Assembly: GCA_001295865.1 (NCBI GenBank)
Contig: LJHW01000004.1
Location: forward strand, 1-64,000
DNA from: a beta proteobacterium AAP65
GTDB taxonomy: Bacteria; Pseudomonadota; Gammaproteobacteria; Burkholderiales; Burkholderiaceae_C
Length of the DNA: 64,000 bases
Direction of reading: 5' to 3'
The notes beneath the pieces were generated by a model. That model had not been told where the DNA came from. It did not search any database and was given only the letters and a program-made list of their open reading frames with translations. Made by a program: the position numbers and the translations under genes. How positions within the stretch are numbered: position 1 is the first letter of the stretch; each line of letters starts with the position of its first letter. Shown piece after piece: positions 18,646 through 27,294 of the stretch.

Positions 18646-19484
18646 GGGGCGCTGAAGCCGTGGGCGGCCAGCACCGCCTGGCCCTGCGGCCCAAGCAGGA
18701 ACTGCGCATAGGCCTGCGCTGGCGGCGTGGCCGGGTTCAGCAGCACCAGGCCATAGACGGCCGACACGTTGACCGCCGCCGGCACAGCGAGCACCTGCAG
18801 CTGTGGGTGCTCACGCCGCGCCGCGCTGGCGTTGGTGCAGTAGGTGATGAAGGCATCGGCCTGCCCGCTGGCGACCAGATCGCCATACACGTTGCGGCCG
18901 GCCGGCGGCTTGGGCGAGTTCGGCCCGCCGGTCAGTTGCAGTGCCTTGCGCTTCAGCGCTTCGGCACTGCCCGGGCCGGTGCTGCCCGTGGCTTCCAGCT
19001 TCTCGAACATCGTGAACGCATAGTCGCCCGAGGGGTCGGCCTGGGGCGTGCTGGTGCCCAGCTTCACGGCGGGGTCGAGCAGGCGCTGGCCCAGCGTCTG
19101 CCCCTGCAGGCTGAAGCCAGGCGCCGCCAGCACGCACAAGGCGTTGCGCGTGAAGGGCAGCATGTTGCCGGCGCGGCCGGCGGCCACCAGGGCCTGCGGG
19201 TGCTCGGTGTTGGCCGAGGCGAAGACCTGCGGCGCCTCGCCGCCGAGGATGCGGTCTTTCAGCAGGCCCGAAGCGCCATAGCTCATGGCCACGCGCATGC
19301 CCTGGGCCTGCTCGAACTGGCGCGCCACTTCGTCCAGCGCCGCGCGCAGGCTGCCAGCGGCGTAGACGCTCAAGGCCGCCGGTGCTGCCACCGGCGCGGC
19401 GGTCTGTGCTGCGGCACCGGCCGCCCCCATGGCCATCAATGCCGCCCCCAGCCAGGCTGTTGCCGCTGCACCGGGCCGCATCAC
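18642..19484 (-). CDS. ModA-like molybdate-type substrate-binding protein
   Basis: A 280-residue periplasmic binding protein of the oxyanion (ModA/AlgQ-like) class, with a signal peptide ending near AGAAAQ. The mature start LSVYAAGSLRAALDEVARQFE is the typical ModA opening, with the first ligand-contacting Ser in AAGSL, followed by YGASGLL, which supplies further oxyanion contacts. It overlaps both neighbours by 4 bp, so it is tightly coupled into the operon. No ModB/ModC-type permease or ATPase lies nearby. It may feed the FecCD-type pore or act as a metal sensor or scavenger. Confidence 0.8.
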   Translation of the reverse strand: MMRPGAAATAWLGAALMAMGAAGAAAQTAAPVAAPAALSVYAAGSLRAALDEVARQFEQAQGMRVAMSYGASGLLKDRILGGEAPQVFASANTEHPQALVAAGRAGNMLPFTRNALCVLAAPGFSLQGQTLGQRLLDPAVKLGTSTPQADPSGDYAFTMFEKLEATGSTGPGSAEALKRKALQLTGGPNSPKPPAGRNVYGDLVASGQADAFITYCTNASAARREHPQLQVLAVPAAVNVSAVYGLVLLNPATPPAQAYAQFLLGPQGQAVLAAHGFSAP

Positions 19485-20326
19485 TGCGCGTTCGGAAAAA
19501 AGAGCTGCTCGCCGCCGATCTTGTAGCCGGCGATGGCCGCCTGCCCGGCCGGCGAGACCAGCCAGTTCACGAAGCCCTGGGCCAGCTCGGTTTTCACGTG
19601 CGGGTGCTTGGCCGGGTTGACCACCATCACGCCGTACTGGTTGAACAAACGTTGGTCGCCTTCCACGAGCACGGCGAGTTCACCGCGGTTCTTGAAGTTC
19701 AGCCAGGTGCCGCGGTCGGCCAGCACGTAGCCGTTGATGGACGAGGCCATGTTCAGCGCCGGGCCCATGCCGCAGCCGCACTCTTTGTAGCCCGCGGGCT
19801 TGGCGGCGGCGAGGTCGATGCCGGCACCCTTCCAGTAGCGCAACTCGGCGGCGTGCGTGCCGCTCTTGTCGCCGCGCGAGATCACGGGCTGCGCCGTGCC
19901 GGCCAGCTGCTTCAGGGCCGCGGCGATGTCCTTGCCGCGTGCGCCGGCGGGGTCGCTCTTCGGGCCGATGAGCACGAAGTCGTTGTACATGACGGGCAGG
20001 CGCTTCACGCCGAAGCCCTCGGCCACGAACTTCTCTTCGGCCACCCGGTCGTGCACGAAGACGACATCGGCGTCGCCGCGGCGCGCGCTGTCCAGCGCCT
20101 GACCGGTGCCCAGGGCCACCACGCGCACGTTCACGCCGCTGGCTTGTCTGTAGATCGGCAGCAGGTGGCCGAAGAGGCCCGACTGTTCGGTGGACGTGGT
20201 GCTGGCCACGACGATGAACTTGTCTTGCGCTTGCGCGGGGCTGGCGCCCAGCCAGAGCGCGGCGACTGTGGCGGCGACAAAAAGAGAAAACCGGGCGCTT
20301 CTGAGCGAGGAGACAGCGGCGTGCAT
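19481..20326 (-). CDS. TupA-like tungstate/molybdate substrate-binding protein
   Basis: The first gene of the operon; a 281-residue periplasmic protein with a signal peptide ending ASPAQAQ. The mature start VVASTTSTEQSGL carries the TTS-type motif that TupA/WtpA-like proteins use to bind tungstate or molybdate. SRGDKSGTHAAE near residue 155 is the second conserved phosphate-like loop. TupA normally works with TupB/TupC, which are absent here. Phosphate-type binding proteins share the fold, but the TTST loop favours a group-6 oxyanion. The intergenic region upstream is shared with the divergent chemoreceptor. Confidence 0.8.
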   Translation of the reverse strand: MHAAVSSLRSARFSLFVAATVAALWLGASPAQAQDKFIVVASTTSTEQSGLFGHLLPIYRQASGVNVRVVALGTGQALDSARRGDADVVFVHDRVAEEKFVAEGFGVKRLPVMYNDFVLIGPKSDPAGARGKDIAAALKQLAGTAQPVISRGDKSGTHAAELRYWKGAGIDLAAAKPAGYKECGCGMGPALNMASSINGYVLADRGTWLNFKNRGELAVLVEGDQRLFNQYGVMVVNPAKHPHVKTELAQGFVNWLVSPAGQAAIAGYKIGGEQLFFPNAQ

Positions 20327-20496
20327 GGGCGATCAAGGGCAGTGGCAACGAGGCCCGGATTCTTGGCGGCAGGCTTGTTTTCCGCGATATGAAGGCCTGT
20401 GCATAGTTCTGCGCCCGCCGCGGCCACCTGCGGCCACTCGTTCAGTGTTTGCCCGGGGCCAGGCGCCGGCGCGCGCGCCTACACCCCAACAAAAGC

Positions 20497-20523
20497 TTAA
20501 GCCCAGCTTAAGTCACCCGATAA
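20497..20523 (+). promoter_or_regulatory. sigma-28 (FliA)-like promoter of the chemoreceptor gene
   Basis: TTAA (20497-20500), exactly 15 nt, then CCCGATAA (20516-20523). The motility sigma factor consensus is TAAA-N15-GCCGATAA, so eleven or so positions including the spacing agree. It lies about 100 bp upstream of the methyl-accepting chemotaxis gene, the expected target class. Confidence 0.65.
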
Positions 20524-20625
20524 GACAGAAATGCGCAGGCCCGGAGTTGGGCAGGCGGGTGTCAGAGAGGCTGGACGTGTGGGCAGGGCCCCAACAAACC
20601 GGCACGCAGTTTTGGAGATGCACAC

Positions 20626-22173
20626 ATGCCCCTGAAGCACCTCAGTCTTGCGCAGCGCATGACCGCCGCGGTCTTGTTGCTGGCGGCCGGGTTCGCGCTC
20701 GTGGCCGCGATCGTGGTGAAGCACCTGGAAGTGGTGGTGGAACAGGCCCAGAGCACCGGCAACATGCGCGTGCCGCAACTGCTGTTGATGGCCGACCTGG
20801 AACTGACCGTGACGCGGGTGTCGCTGCAGGTGCGCCACGCCATCCTGGCGCGCACCCCTGAAGAACTGGCGGCCACGCTGGCCGACATCGGCGCCAAGCG
20901 CCAGCACCTGGAAAAGACGCTGGCGGCCTACGAGCGGGGCCTGTTCACCGAAGCCGGCCGCGAACGCTTCAAGACCCTGCCGCCGGCGGTGGCCGAGTTC
21001 TGGCGCGTCGGCGAAGAGAACCTGAAGCTGGTGCAGGCGGGGCAAAAGGCCGAGGCTTTCGACTTCCTGGTCGACAAGACCATCCCCGCCCGCAACCTGC
21101 TGCTGGCGCAGTTGAACCAGACCGTGAGCTACCAGACCGAGCGCCTCGCCAAAGACCTCAGCACCATCGAGAAGGAAGCTCGCCTCACCGAGTGGGTGGT
21201 GATCGGGCTGTTGCTGGTGGCGGTGGTCTTCGTCGCGCTGGCGGTCTGGTACATGATGTCGGTGCTGCGGCGCCGGGTGCAACTGGTGCAGGATGTCACC
21301 GAGCGCGTGCGCACGGGCGATCTGCAGACCCCCGTGCGCGACGACGCGCGTGACGAGATCAGCCCGCTGCTGGCCTCGCTGGCCGCCATGCAAAGCAGCC
21401 TGGCGCAGGTGGTGGGCACCGTGCGCAGCAATGCGGAGGCGGTGGCCACAGCCAGCACGGAGATTGCGCAGGGCAACCAAGACCTCTCCAGTCGCACCGA
21501 ACAACAGGCCAGCGCCCTGCAGCAGACGGCCGCCACCATGGAGCAACTGGGCACCACGGTGCGCCACAACGCCGACAACGCGCGCCAGGCCAACACCCTG
21601 GCGGCCACCGCCTCGACGGTGGCCGGGCAAGGCGGCGAGATGGTCGATAAGGTGGTGGCCACCATGCAGGACATCACCGCCAGCAGCCGCCGCATCGCCG
21701 ACATCATCGGCGTCATCGACAGCATCGCCTTCCAGACCAACATCCTGGCGCTGAACGCGGCCGTGGAAGCCGCCCGCGCCGGTGAACAGGGCCGCGGCTT
21801 CGCCGTGGTGGCGAGCGAGGTGCGCAGCCTCGCGCAGCGCTGCGCCGAGGCGGCGCGCGAGATCAAGGTGCTCATCAATACCAGCGTCGAGCAGGTGGCG
21901 CAAGGCACCCAACTCGTGGACCACACCGGCAAGACCATGGCCGATATCGTGGCCAGCATCCGGCGCGTGAGCGACATCGTGGCCGAGATTTCCTCGGCCA
22001 GTGCCGAGCAGAGCACCGGCGTGCAGCAGGTGGGCCAAACGGTGACCCAGCTCGACCAGAGCACGCAGCAGAACGCCGCGCTGGTGGAAGAAGGCGCTGC
22101 GGCCACCGAAAGCCTGAAGAGCCAGGCCCAGCAGCTGGTGCGCGCGGTGGCGGTGTTCAAGCTGGCGGCCTGA
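20626..22173 (+). CDS. methyl-accepting chemotaxis protein
   Basis: A 515-residue transmembrane chemoreceptor. Membrane span 1 is at about residues 10-31, followed by a periplasmic four-helix-bundle-like sensor to about 185, and span 2 is at about 188-211. A HAMP segment follows, then the signalling domain with the highly conserved hairpin tip [20 protein letters not shown] near residue 366. The tip couples to CheW/CheA. No C-terminal NWETF-type pentapeptide for CheR docking is present; the protein ends [10 protein letters not shown]. The ligand is unknown. No other chemotaxis genes are adjacent, and a FliA-type promoter upstream links it to the motility regulon. Confidence 0.92.
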   Translation: MPLKHLSLAQRMTAAVLLLAAGFALVAAIVVKHLEVVVEQAQSTGNMRVPQLLLMADLELTVTRVSLQVRHAILARTPEELAATLADIGAKRQHLEKTLAAYERGLFTEAGRERFKTLPPAVAEFWRVGEENLKLVQAGQKAEAFDFLVDKTIPARNLLLAQLNQTVSYQTERLAKDLSTIEKEARLTEWVVIGLLLVAVVFVALAVWYMMSVLRRRVQLVQDVTERVRTGDLQTPVRDDARDEISPLLASLAAMQSSLAQVVGTVRSNAEAVATASTEIAQGNQDLSSRTEQQASALQQTAATMEQLGTTVRHNADNARQANTLAATASTVAGQGGEMVDKVVATMQDITASSRRIADIIGVIDSIAFQTNILALNAAVEAARAGEQGRGFAVVASEVRSLAQRCAEAAREIKVLINTSVEQVAQGTQLVDHTGKTMADIVASIRRVSDIVAEISSASAEQSTGVQQVGQTVTQLDQSTQQNAALVEEGAAATESLKSQAQQLVRAVAVFKLAA

Positions 22174-22397
22174 TGTCGCCCTGACGCTGCGCTGAAGCCG
22201 CCCCGCCCGCGCCTGGGCGGCGACCGGCGGCGGCCGGCGGCGGCCGGTGGGTACAGGCGGCGGAAACGGGCCGCTTTCCGGGTCTTGTTCCGGCTTCAGC
22301 CGCGCAGGGGCGCTGGCAGCATCTGCGTGCAAGCCTTTCGAGGCTTTCCACGCGTCCATCGCGAGCTGCCACGCCGCCCACACCGGAGAACCCCGCC

Positions 22398-23564
22398 ATG
22401 AAAAGAGATGCCAAGACCGTGCTCGTGACCGGGGGCGCCGGCTTCCTGGGTTCGCACCTCATCGACCGCCTGCTCGGCGCTGGCCACGAGGTGCTGTGCC
22501 TGGACAACCTCTTCACCGGCAGCAAGCGCAACATCGCCCACCTGCACGGCCACCCGCGGCTGGAGTTCATGCGCCACGACGTGACCATGCCCCTGTACGT
22601 GGAGGTGGACGAGATCTACAACCTGGCTTGCCCGGCCAGCCCCGTGCACTACCAGCACGACCCGGTGCAGACCACGAAGACCAGCGTGCACGGCGCCATC
22701 AACATGCTGGGCCTGGCCAAGCGCCTGGGCGCCAAGATCCTGCAGGCCAGCACCAGCGAGGTGTACGGCGACCCGGCCGTGCACCCGCAGCCCGAGAGCT
22801 ACTGGGGCAACGTCAACCCCATCGGCCCGCGCTCCTGCTACGACGAAGGCAAACGCTGCGCCGAAACCCTCTTCTTCGACTACAACCGCCAGCACAAGCT
22901 GCGCACCAAGGTCGTCCGCATCTTCAACACCTATGGCCCGCGCATGCACCCCAACGACGGGCGCGTGGTCAGCAACTTCATCGTGCAGGCGCTGCGCGGC
23001 GAAGACATCACGCTCTACGGCGATGGCAGCCAGACACGCAGCTTCTGCTACGTGGACGACCTCATCACCGCGATGATGCGCACGATGGAAGACACGCCCG
23101 ACAGCTTCACGGGCCCGGTCAACATCGGCAACCCTGGCGAGTTCACCATCCGCGAACTGGCCGAGATGGTGGTGGAACTGGTGGGCTCGCGCAGCCAGCT
23201 CGTCTTCCAGCCCCTGCCGCAAGACGACCCCAAGCAGCGCCGCCCCGACATCAGCCTGGCCAAGAGCGCGCTGAACTGGGAGCCGAAGGTGGCGCTGCGC
23301 GAAGGCCTCACCGAGACCATCGCCTACTTCCGCAGCGTGCTCACGGGCGAAGGCCCGCGTGTGGTGCTGCCAGCCAGCACCCTGGGCAGCACGGCGCAGA
23401 CCGCGGCCGCGGCAGACGCCCCGGTGCGCAGCGGCGCCGAAGCCGCGCCGATCGCCACTGCCGCGCTGGCCGCCGTGCGCCAGGCCGCCCGCCATGCCAA
23501 GCCGCAAGCCGCGCCCAAAGCTGCGAATACGGCGGCGAGCAAAACCTCCACCCCCGCGCGCTGA
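22398..23564 (+). CDS. NAD-dependent sugar epimerase/decarboxylase, UDP-glucuronate decarboxylase-like
   Basis: An extended short-chain dehydrogenase of 388 residues. The NAD-binding GGAGFLGSH is at 12-20 and the catalytic YDEGKR (YxxxK) near 147. Family-typical blocks [10 protein letters not shown] and TSEVYGDP place it with UDP-xylose synthase, which converts UDP-glucuronate to UDP-xylose. The last 65 residues form an Ala/Pro/Lys-rich tail that is not part of the enzyme fold. It starts a run of nucleotide-sugar genes (Glf and GalE follow within 15 bp each), so the products probably feed a surface polysaccharide. dTDP-glucose-dehydratase-like alternatives are less likely given the motifs. 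Confidence 0.85.
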   Translation: MKRDAKTVLVTGGAGFLGSHLIDRLLGAGHEVLCLDNLFTGSKRNIAHLHGHPRLEFMRHDVTMPLYVEVDEIYNLACPASPVHYQHDPVQTTKTSVHGAINMLGLAKRLGAKILQASTSEVYGDPAVHPQPESYWGNVNPIGPRSCYDEGKRCAETLFFDYNRQHKLRTKVVRIFNTYGPRMHPNDGRVVSNFIVQALRGEDITLYGDGSQTRSFCYVDDLITAMMRTMEDTPDSFTGPVNIGNPGEFTIRELAEMVVELVGSRSQLVFQPLPQDDPKQRRPDISLAKSALNWEPKVALREGLTETIAYFRSVLTGEGPRVVLPASTLGSTAQTAAAADAPVRSGAEAAPIATAALAAVRQAARHAKPQAAPKAANTAASKTSTPAR

Positions 23565-23578
23565 ACGAGCCCCACGCC

Positions 23579-24691
23579 ATGGACATCGACTACCTCGTCG
23601 TCGGCTCGGGCCTCACCGGCGCCGTGCTCGCCCGTGCGCTGCACGAAGCCGGCCACCGCGTGCTGGTGCTGGAGCGCCGCGCCCACACCGGCGGCAACGT
23701 GCACGACCACGTGCATGCCGAAAGCGGCATCCTCGTGCACACCTACGGGCCGCACTACTTCCGCACGAATGACGAAGACCTCTGGCGCTACGTCAACCGT
23801 TTCACCAGCTTCCAGCGCTACGAGGCCGAGCTGAAATCGCTGGTCGACGGCCGCCATGAAAACTGGCCCATCGCCGGCAGCTACATCCAGCGCACCGTGG
23901 GCCGCGACTGGCAGCCTGAGTTCACCGGCACGCCGCAGAACTTCGAAGAAGCCTCGCTGGCCATGATGCCGCGGCCCATCTACGAGAAGTTCGTCAAGGG
24001 CTACACCGAGAAGCAGTGGGGCGTGCCCGCCACCACGCTGTCCGCCGGCCTGGCCAAACGTTTCGACGTGCGCGAAGACGACGAGCCGCGCCTGATGCGC
24101 CACAAGCACCAGGGGATCCCGGCCGGCGGTTACACGCAGATGATGACGAACATGCTCGCCGGCATCCCGCTGCGCACGGGCGTGGACTACCTGCAAGACC
24201 GCGCCGCCTTCCAGCCGCGCGTGATGACCATCTTCACCGGCCCCATCGACGAGTACTTCGGCTGCGACCTCGGCCGTCTGGCCTACCGCGGCCAGAAACG
24301 CACGCACGAGTACCTGCCGCACACCGAGTGGTTCCAGCCCCGCGGCCAGGTGAACAACCCCAGCCCGGCGGACGGACCGCACGTGCGCACGCTGGAGTGG
24401 AAACACATGATGGCGCCCGAGGCGCAGGCGCGCACGCGCGGCACCCTGCTCACGCGCGAAACGCCCTACACGCCCACCAGCAGCGGTGGCGACTGCGAGT
24501 ACCCCTTCCCCGACGAGCGCAACACACAGCTCTACGAGCGCTACCGCGAGCGCGCCGAACGCATCCCCGGCCTGCTGGTGTGCGGGCGCCTGGGCGAGTA
24601 CCGCTACTACGACATGGACCAGGCCATCGCCCGCGCGCAGATGCTGGCGCGGCGTGTGCTGGCCGGCGCTGAAATGCCGCAAGCCGCCTGA
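23579..24691 (+). CDS. glf: UDP-galactopyranose mutase
   Basis: A flavoenzyme that interconverts UDP-galactopyranose and UDP-galactofuranose, the donor for Galf residues in surface glycans. It has 370 residues, the usual length. The start at 23579 gives the FAD-binding VVGSGLTGAVLA directly at the N-terminus; the frame is open upstream but encodes nothing homologous. Glf hallmarks seen are RRAHTGGNVHD, the HTYGPHYFRTND block near 56-67 and GYTEKQWG near 142. It lies 14 bp after the decarboxylase and 15 bp before galE, whose product can supply its UDP-galactose substrate. Confidence 0.93.
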   Translation: MDIDYLVVGSGLTGAVLARALHEAGHRVLVLERRAHTGGNVHDHVHAESGILVHTYGPHYFRTNDEDLWRYVNRFTSFQRYEAELKSLVDGRHENWPIAGSYIQRTVGRDWQPEFTGTPQNFEEASLAMMPRPIYEKFVKGYTEKQWGVPATTLSAGLAKRFDVREDDEPRLMRHKHQGIPAGGYTQMMTNMLAGIPLRTGVDYLQDRAAFQPRVMTIFTGPIDEYFGCDLGRLAYRGQKRTHEYLPHTEWFQPRGQVNNPSPADGPHVRTLEWKHMMAPEAQARTRGTLLTRETPYTPTSSGGDCEYPFPDERNTQLYERYRERAERIPGLLVCGRLGEYRYYDMDQAIARAQMLARRVLAGAEMPQAA

Positions 24692-24706
24692 ACGAAAGCC
24701 CCCCCG

Positions 24707-25735
24707 ATGAATGAAGCTTCGGTGCTGGTGGTCGGCGGTGCCGGCTATATCGGTTCGCACATGGTGCTGGCGCTGCGCGACGCCGGCCACCGCGTGACGG
24801 TGTTCGACAACCTCAGCCGCGGTTTTGCCGATGCCGTGGGCGGCGTGCCGCTGATCCGCGGCGACCTCGCGAACCCGGCCGACCTCGACCGCGCCTTGCA
24901 AGGCCGCCACTTCGACGTGGTGATGCACTTCGCCGCCTACGCCTACGTGGGCGAATCGGTGGCCGAGCCCGAGCTGTACTACCTGAACAACGTCAGCGGC
25001 TCGCTGAACCTGATGGCTGCCATGCGCCGCCACGGGCTGAAGCGTCTGGTGTTCTCGTCCACCTGCGCCACCTACGGCGAGCCCGAGCAACTGCCCATCC
25101 CCGAGAGCCACCCGCAGCGGCCCATCAACCCCTACGGCCGCAGCAAGTGGATGGTGGAGCAGATGCTCATCGACCAGGCCGCGGCTTTTGGTCTGCAGAG
25201 TGTTTCACTGCGCTACTTCAACGCCGCCGGCGCCGACCCGCAAGGCCGCGCCGGTGAACGCCACGAGCCCGAGACCCACCTCATCCCGCTGGTGCTGCAG
25301 GAAGCGCTGCGCTTGCGCCAAGGTGGCGATGCGGCGGGCACGCAGCTCAAGGTCTTCGGCAGCGACCTGCCGACGCCCGATGGCAGCTGCGTGCGCGACT
25401 ACATCCACGTCGACGACCTCGCACAAGCCCACCTGCGCGCCGCCGAGCGCCTGCTGCGCGGCGAGGTGTTGGGCGCCGAGTTCTACAACCTCGCCAACGG
25501 CGCCGGCTTCAGCGTGCTGCAGGTCATCCAGGCCTGCCGCGAGGTGACGGGCCAGCCCATCGCCTGGCAGACCCTGCCGCGCCGCGCCGGCGACCCCGCC
25601 GTGCTGGTGGGCGACGCCACACGCGCGCGCCAGGTGCTGGGCTGGGCGCCGCGCCACGGCGAGCTGCACGAGGTGGTGCAGACGGCCTGGGCCTGGATGC
25701 TGGCGCGTGAAGCCGGTGAAGCACACGCAGCGTGA
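24707..25735 (+). CDS. galE: UDP-glucose 4-epimerase
   Basis: Interconverts UDP-glucose and UDP-galactose with tightly bound NAD. It has 342 residues, with GGAGYIGSH at 10-18 and the catalytic YxxxK in NPYGRSK near 143. The HFAAYAYVGESV, FSSTCATYG and SLRYFNAAGADP blocks are all diagnostic of GalE. It is the third gene of the nucleotide-sugar operon and can provide UDP-galactose to Glf immediately upstream. A strong terminator follows. Confidence 0.93.
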   Translation: MNEASVLVVGGAGYIGSHMVLALRDAGHRVTVFDNLSRGFADAVGGVPLIRGDLANPADLDRALQGRHFDVVMHFAAYAYVGESVAEPELYYLNNVSGSLNLMAAMRRHGLKRLVFSSTCATYGEPEQLPIPESHPQRPINPYGRSKWMVEQMLIDQAAAFGLQSVSLRYFNAAGADPQGRAGERHEPETHLIPLVLQEALRLRQGGDAAGTQLKVFGSDLPTPDGSCVRDYIHVDDLAQAHLRAAERLLRGEVLGAEFYNLANGAGFSVLQVIQACREVTGQPIAWQTLPRRAGDPAVLVGDATRARQVLGWAPRHGELHEVVQTAWAWMLAREAGEAHAA

Positions 25736-25756
25736 TCACTGACGGGTCCCAAAACA

Positions 25757-25797
25757 CAAGGCCCCGGCGCTGCATCGCAGCCCGGGGCCTTGTCCTT
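25757..25797 (+). terminator. terminator after galE
   Basis: CAAGGCCCCGG pairs with CCGGGGCCTTG around a loop of about 14 nt, followed by TCCTTT. It lies between the convergent galE and DUF4422 genes and could serve both. Confidence 0.75.
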
Positions 25798-25814
25798 TGG
25801 GGTGATGTTCGGCG

Positions 25815-26603
25815 TCAGCCGAAATGCAGCATCGGCACTTCGCAGAAACGCGGCCGGTTCAGGTGCATCCACAGGCCCAGGAAACGTTCACCCAGGAAAC
25901 CGGGGTAGCGGTTCTGGTAGCTGTCGTAGGGCTGGCCGATCTGTTCGTACACCGCGTCCATCACGAGGAAAAGCTCTTCGCAATAGGCCTCGAAAAGGTC
26001 GCGCCGCATCACGAACATGTTCCACATCGGCGCCTGCGGAGCGAGGCGGAAATACGCTTCCACGCCAGGGTGCTTGCTGTAGACCAGCTTCACCACGCGC
26101 AGGAAAGCTTCCCACGGCGCACGTTCAACACAAGACACGTACTGGTGTTCGATGGACGGCAGCGTGCGCACCTGGCGCGGGATGATCAGGTCGTAGTGCT
26201 GCATCAGCGTCTGCACACGCTGCAGCTGGGCCGGGGCGGCCAGGTAATCGACCATGGCCTGGTCCAGCGGCAGGCTGCTGTTGCCCGGCGCCAGCCAGGT
26301 CTGGTCGATGACGAAGTTCATCATGCGGCGGTAGTGGCAGAAGCCCACCACGCTGCTGCGCGTGTTCTTCCAGGCCCAGTACTGGACCGTCAGCTCGCAA
26401 TAGGCCGGGTTCAGCGCCGCGATGTTCACGCCGCTGGCGTCGCTCTCGAAACCCTCGTGCAGGTAACCGCCCACGCCCACCGGCTGCAGCCAGCCCGAAC
26501 TGGTGTTGTGCGGGTAGTCCTTGTGGAAGGTCTGGAACATCTGCACCGTGGCCGCACCGGTGTCCGGTGCCGCGGTGTCGAACACCAGCTGGCGTGCACT
26601 CAT
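25815..26603 (-). CDS. DUF4422-type capsular polysaccharide/glycosyltransferase-like protein
   Basis: A 262-residue protein with the DUF4422 pattern: FHKDYPHN at the start, ESDASGVNIAALNPAYCELTV, then VVGFCHYRR, which in this family marks the region after the WxxYW-type motif. DUF4422 proteins are found in capsule and lipopolysaccharide loci and are regarded as glycosyltransferase-like. The ATG at 26603 overlaps the stop of the upstream methyltransferase gene by 4 bp and is preferred over a start 69 bp earlier. The acceptor and donor sugars are unknown. Confidence 0.75.
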   Translation of the reverse strand: MSARQLVFDTAAPDTGAATVQMFQTFHKDYPHNTSSGWLQPVGVGGYLHEGFESDASGVNIAALNPAYCELTVQYWAWKNTRSSVVGFCHYRRMMNFVIDQTWLAPGNSSLPLDQAMVDYLAAPAQLQRVQTLMQHYDLIIPRQVRTLPSIEHQYVSCVERAPWEAFLRVVKLVYSKHPGVEAYFRLAPQAPMWNMFVMRRDLFEAYCEELFLVMDAVYEQIGQPYDSYQNRYPGFLGERFLGLWMHLNRPRFCEVPMLHFG

Positions 26604-27244
26604 GCCAGCACCTCGGCCTCGGCCACGGGCGCCGTGACCACTGGCGCCACGCTCTCGGGCGGCAGGCCCCACAGCGCCAGCGTCTCGTCGCTCGGCTGGC
26701 CCTTGAAGGCCACGGCATTCACTTCCAGGTTGCCCACGCTGCTGTAGATCTTGCTGAAGCCGGCGCGCTGCAGCGCGCGCATCAGCGACTTCTGCGTGAA
26801 GCCGGTCTTGTGCGCGAAAAACTCCTGCCCGCTGCGCTCGATCTGCAGCTGGAAACCGTAGATCACGTCCAGCGGCATGATGGGGCCGGCTGCGCTCTGG
26901 TAAAGCGTGTCTTCGATGTCGAGCTGGCCTTCGACGATGCGGCGGAAGAGCTCGCTCATGTCGGGCACGCGGATCTGGATGAAACCGCCGTCCTTCAGCA
27001 CGTGGCGAAAGCCCGAGAGCACCTTCTCCACGTCGTGGCGGTAGTAGTGCTCGAGGTTGTGCGAGTTGTAGATGGCGTCGAACTGCCCGGGCTGCAGCGT
27101 GGCGAGCTCGCGCGCATCGCAGCAGATGTCGGGTTGGCCGGTGGGGTCGATGTCCAGCAGCAGGTGCTCGAAACCGGTGTACTGCGGCGGCAGCGCGATG
27201 GACTTGTTGTTGCCACCGACGTTGAGGACCTTCTTCTGGCTCAT
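26600..27244 (-). CDS. SAM-dependent methyltransferase-like protein
   Basis: A 214-residue class I methyltransferase-type protein. KVLNVGGNNKS is the motif I region, followed by LLLDIDP, with YNSHNLEHYYRHDVEKVL around residue 60, the usual pattern in polysaccharide-locus methyltransferases. VLKDGGFIQIRVPD is the motif IV/V region. The start at 27244 is preceded by AAGGAA. The longer open frame upstream is an artefact across the TolC-like gene. It is coupled to the downstream DUF4422 gene by a 4-bp overlap, so it may modify a surface glycan. The first glycine motif is abbreviated (NVGGNN), so activity is not certain. Confidence 0.72.
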   Translation of the reverse strand: MSQKKVLNVGGNNKSIALPPQYTGFEHLLLDIDPTGQPDICCDARELATLQPGQFDAIYNSHNLEHYYRHDVEKVLSGFRHVLKDGGFIQIRVPDMSELFRRIVEGQLDIEDTLYQSAAGPIMPLDVIYGFQLQIERSGQEFFAHKTGFTQKSLMRALQRAGFSKIYSSVGNLEVNAVAFKGQPSDETLALWGLPPESVAPVVTAPVAEAEVLA

Positions 27245-27294
27245 GGGAACGTTTCCTTCGCTTGGAACAGACGGGTGGTGGGGAGGCGGCGTGT

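Noticed and set aside
20385..20410. CGCGATAT...GCATAG upstream of the TupA-like gene as a ModE site
   Set aside because: Only one half resembles the ModE palindrome; the spacing and the second half do not fit.
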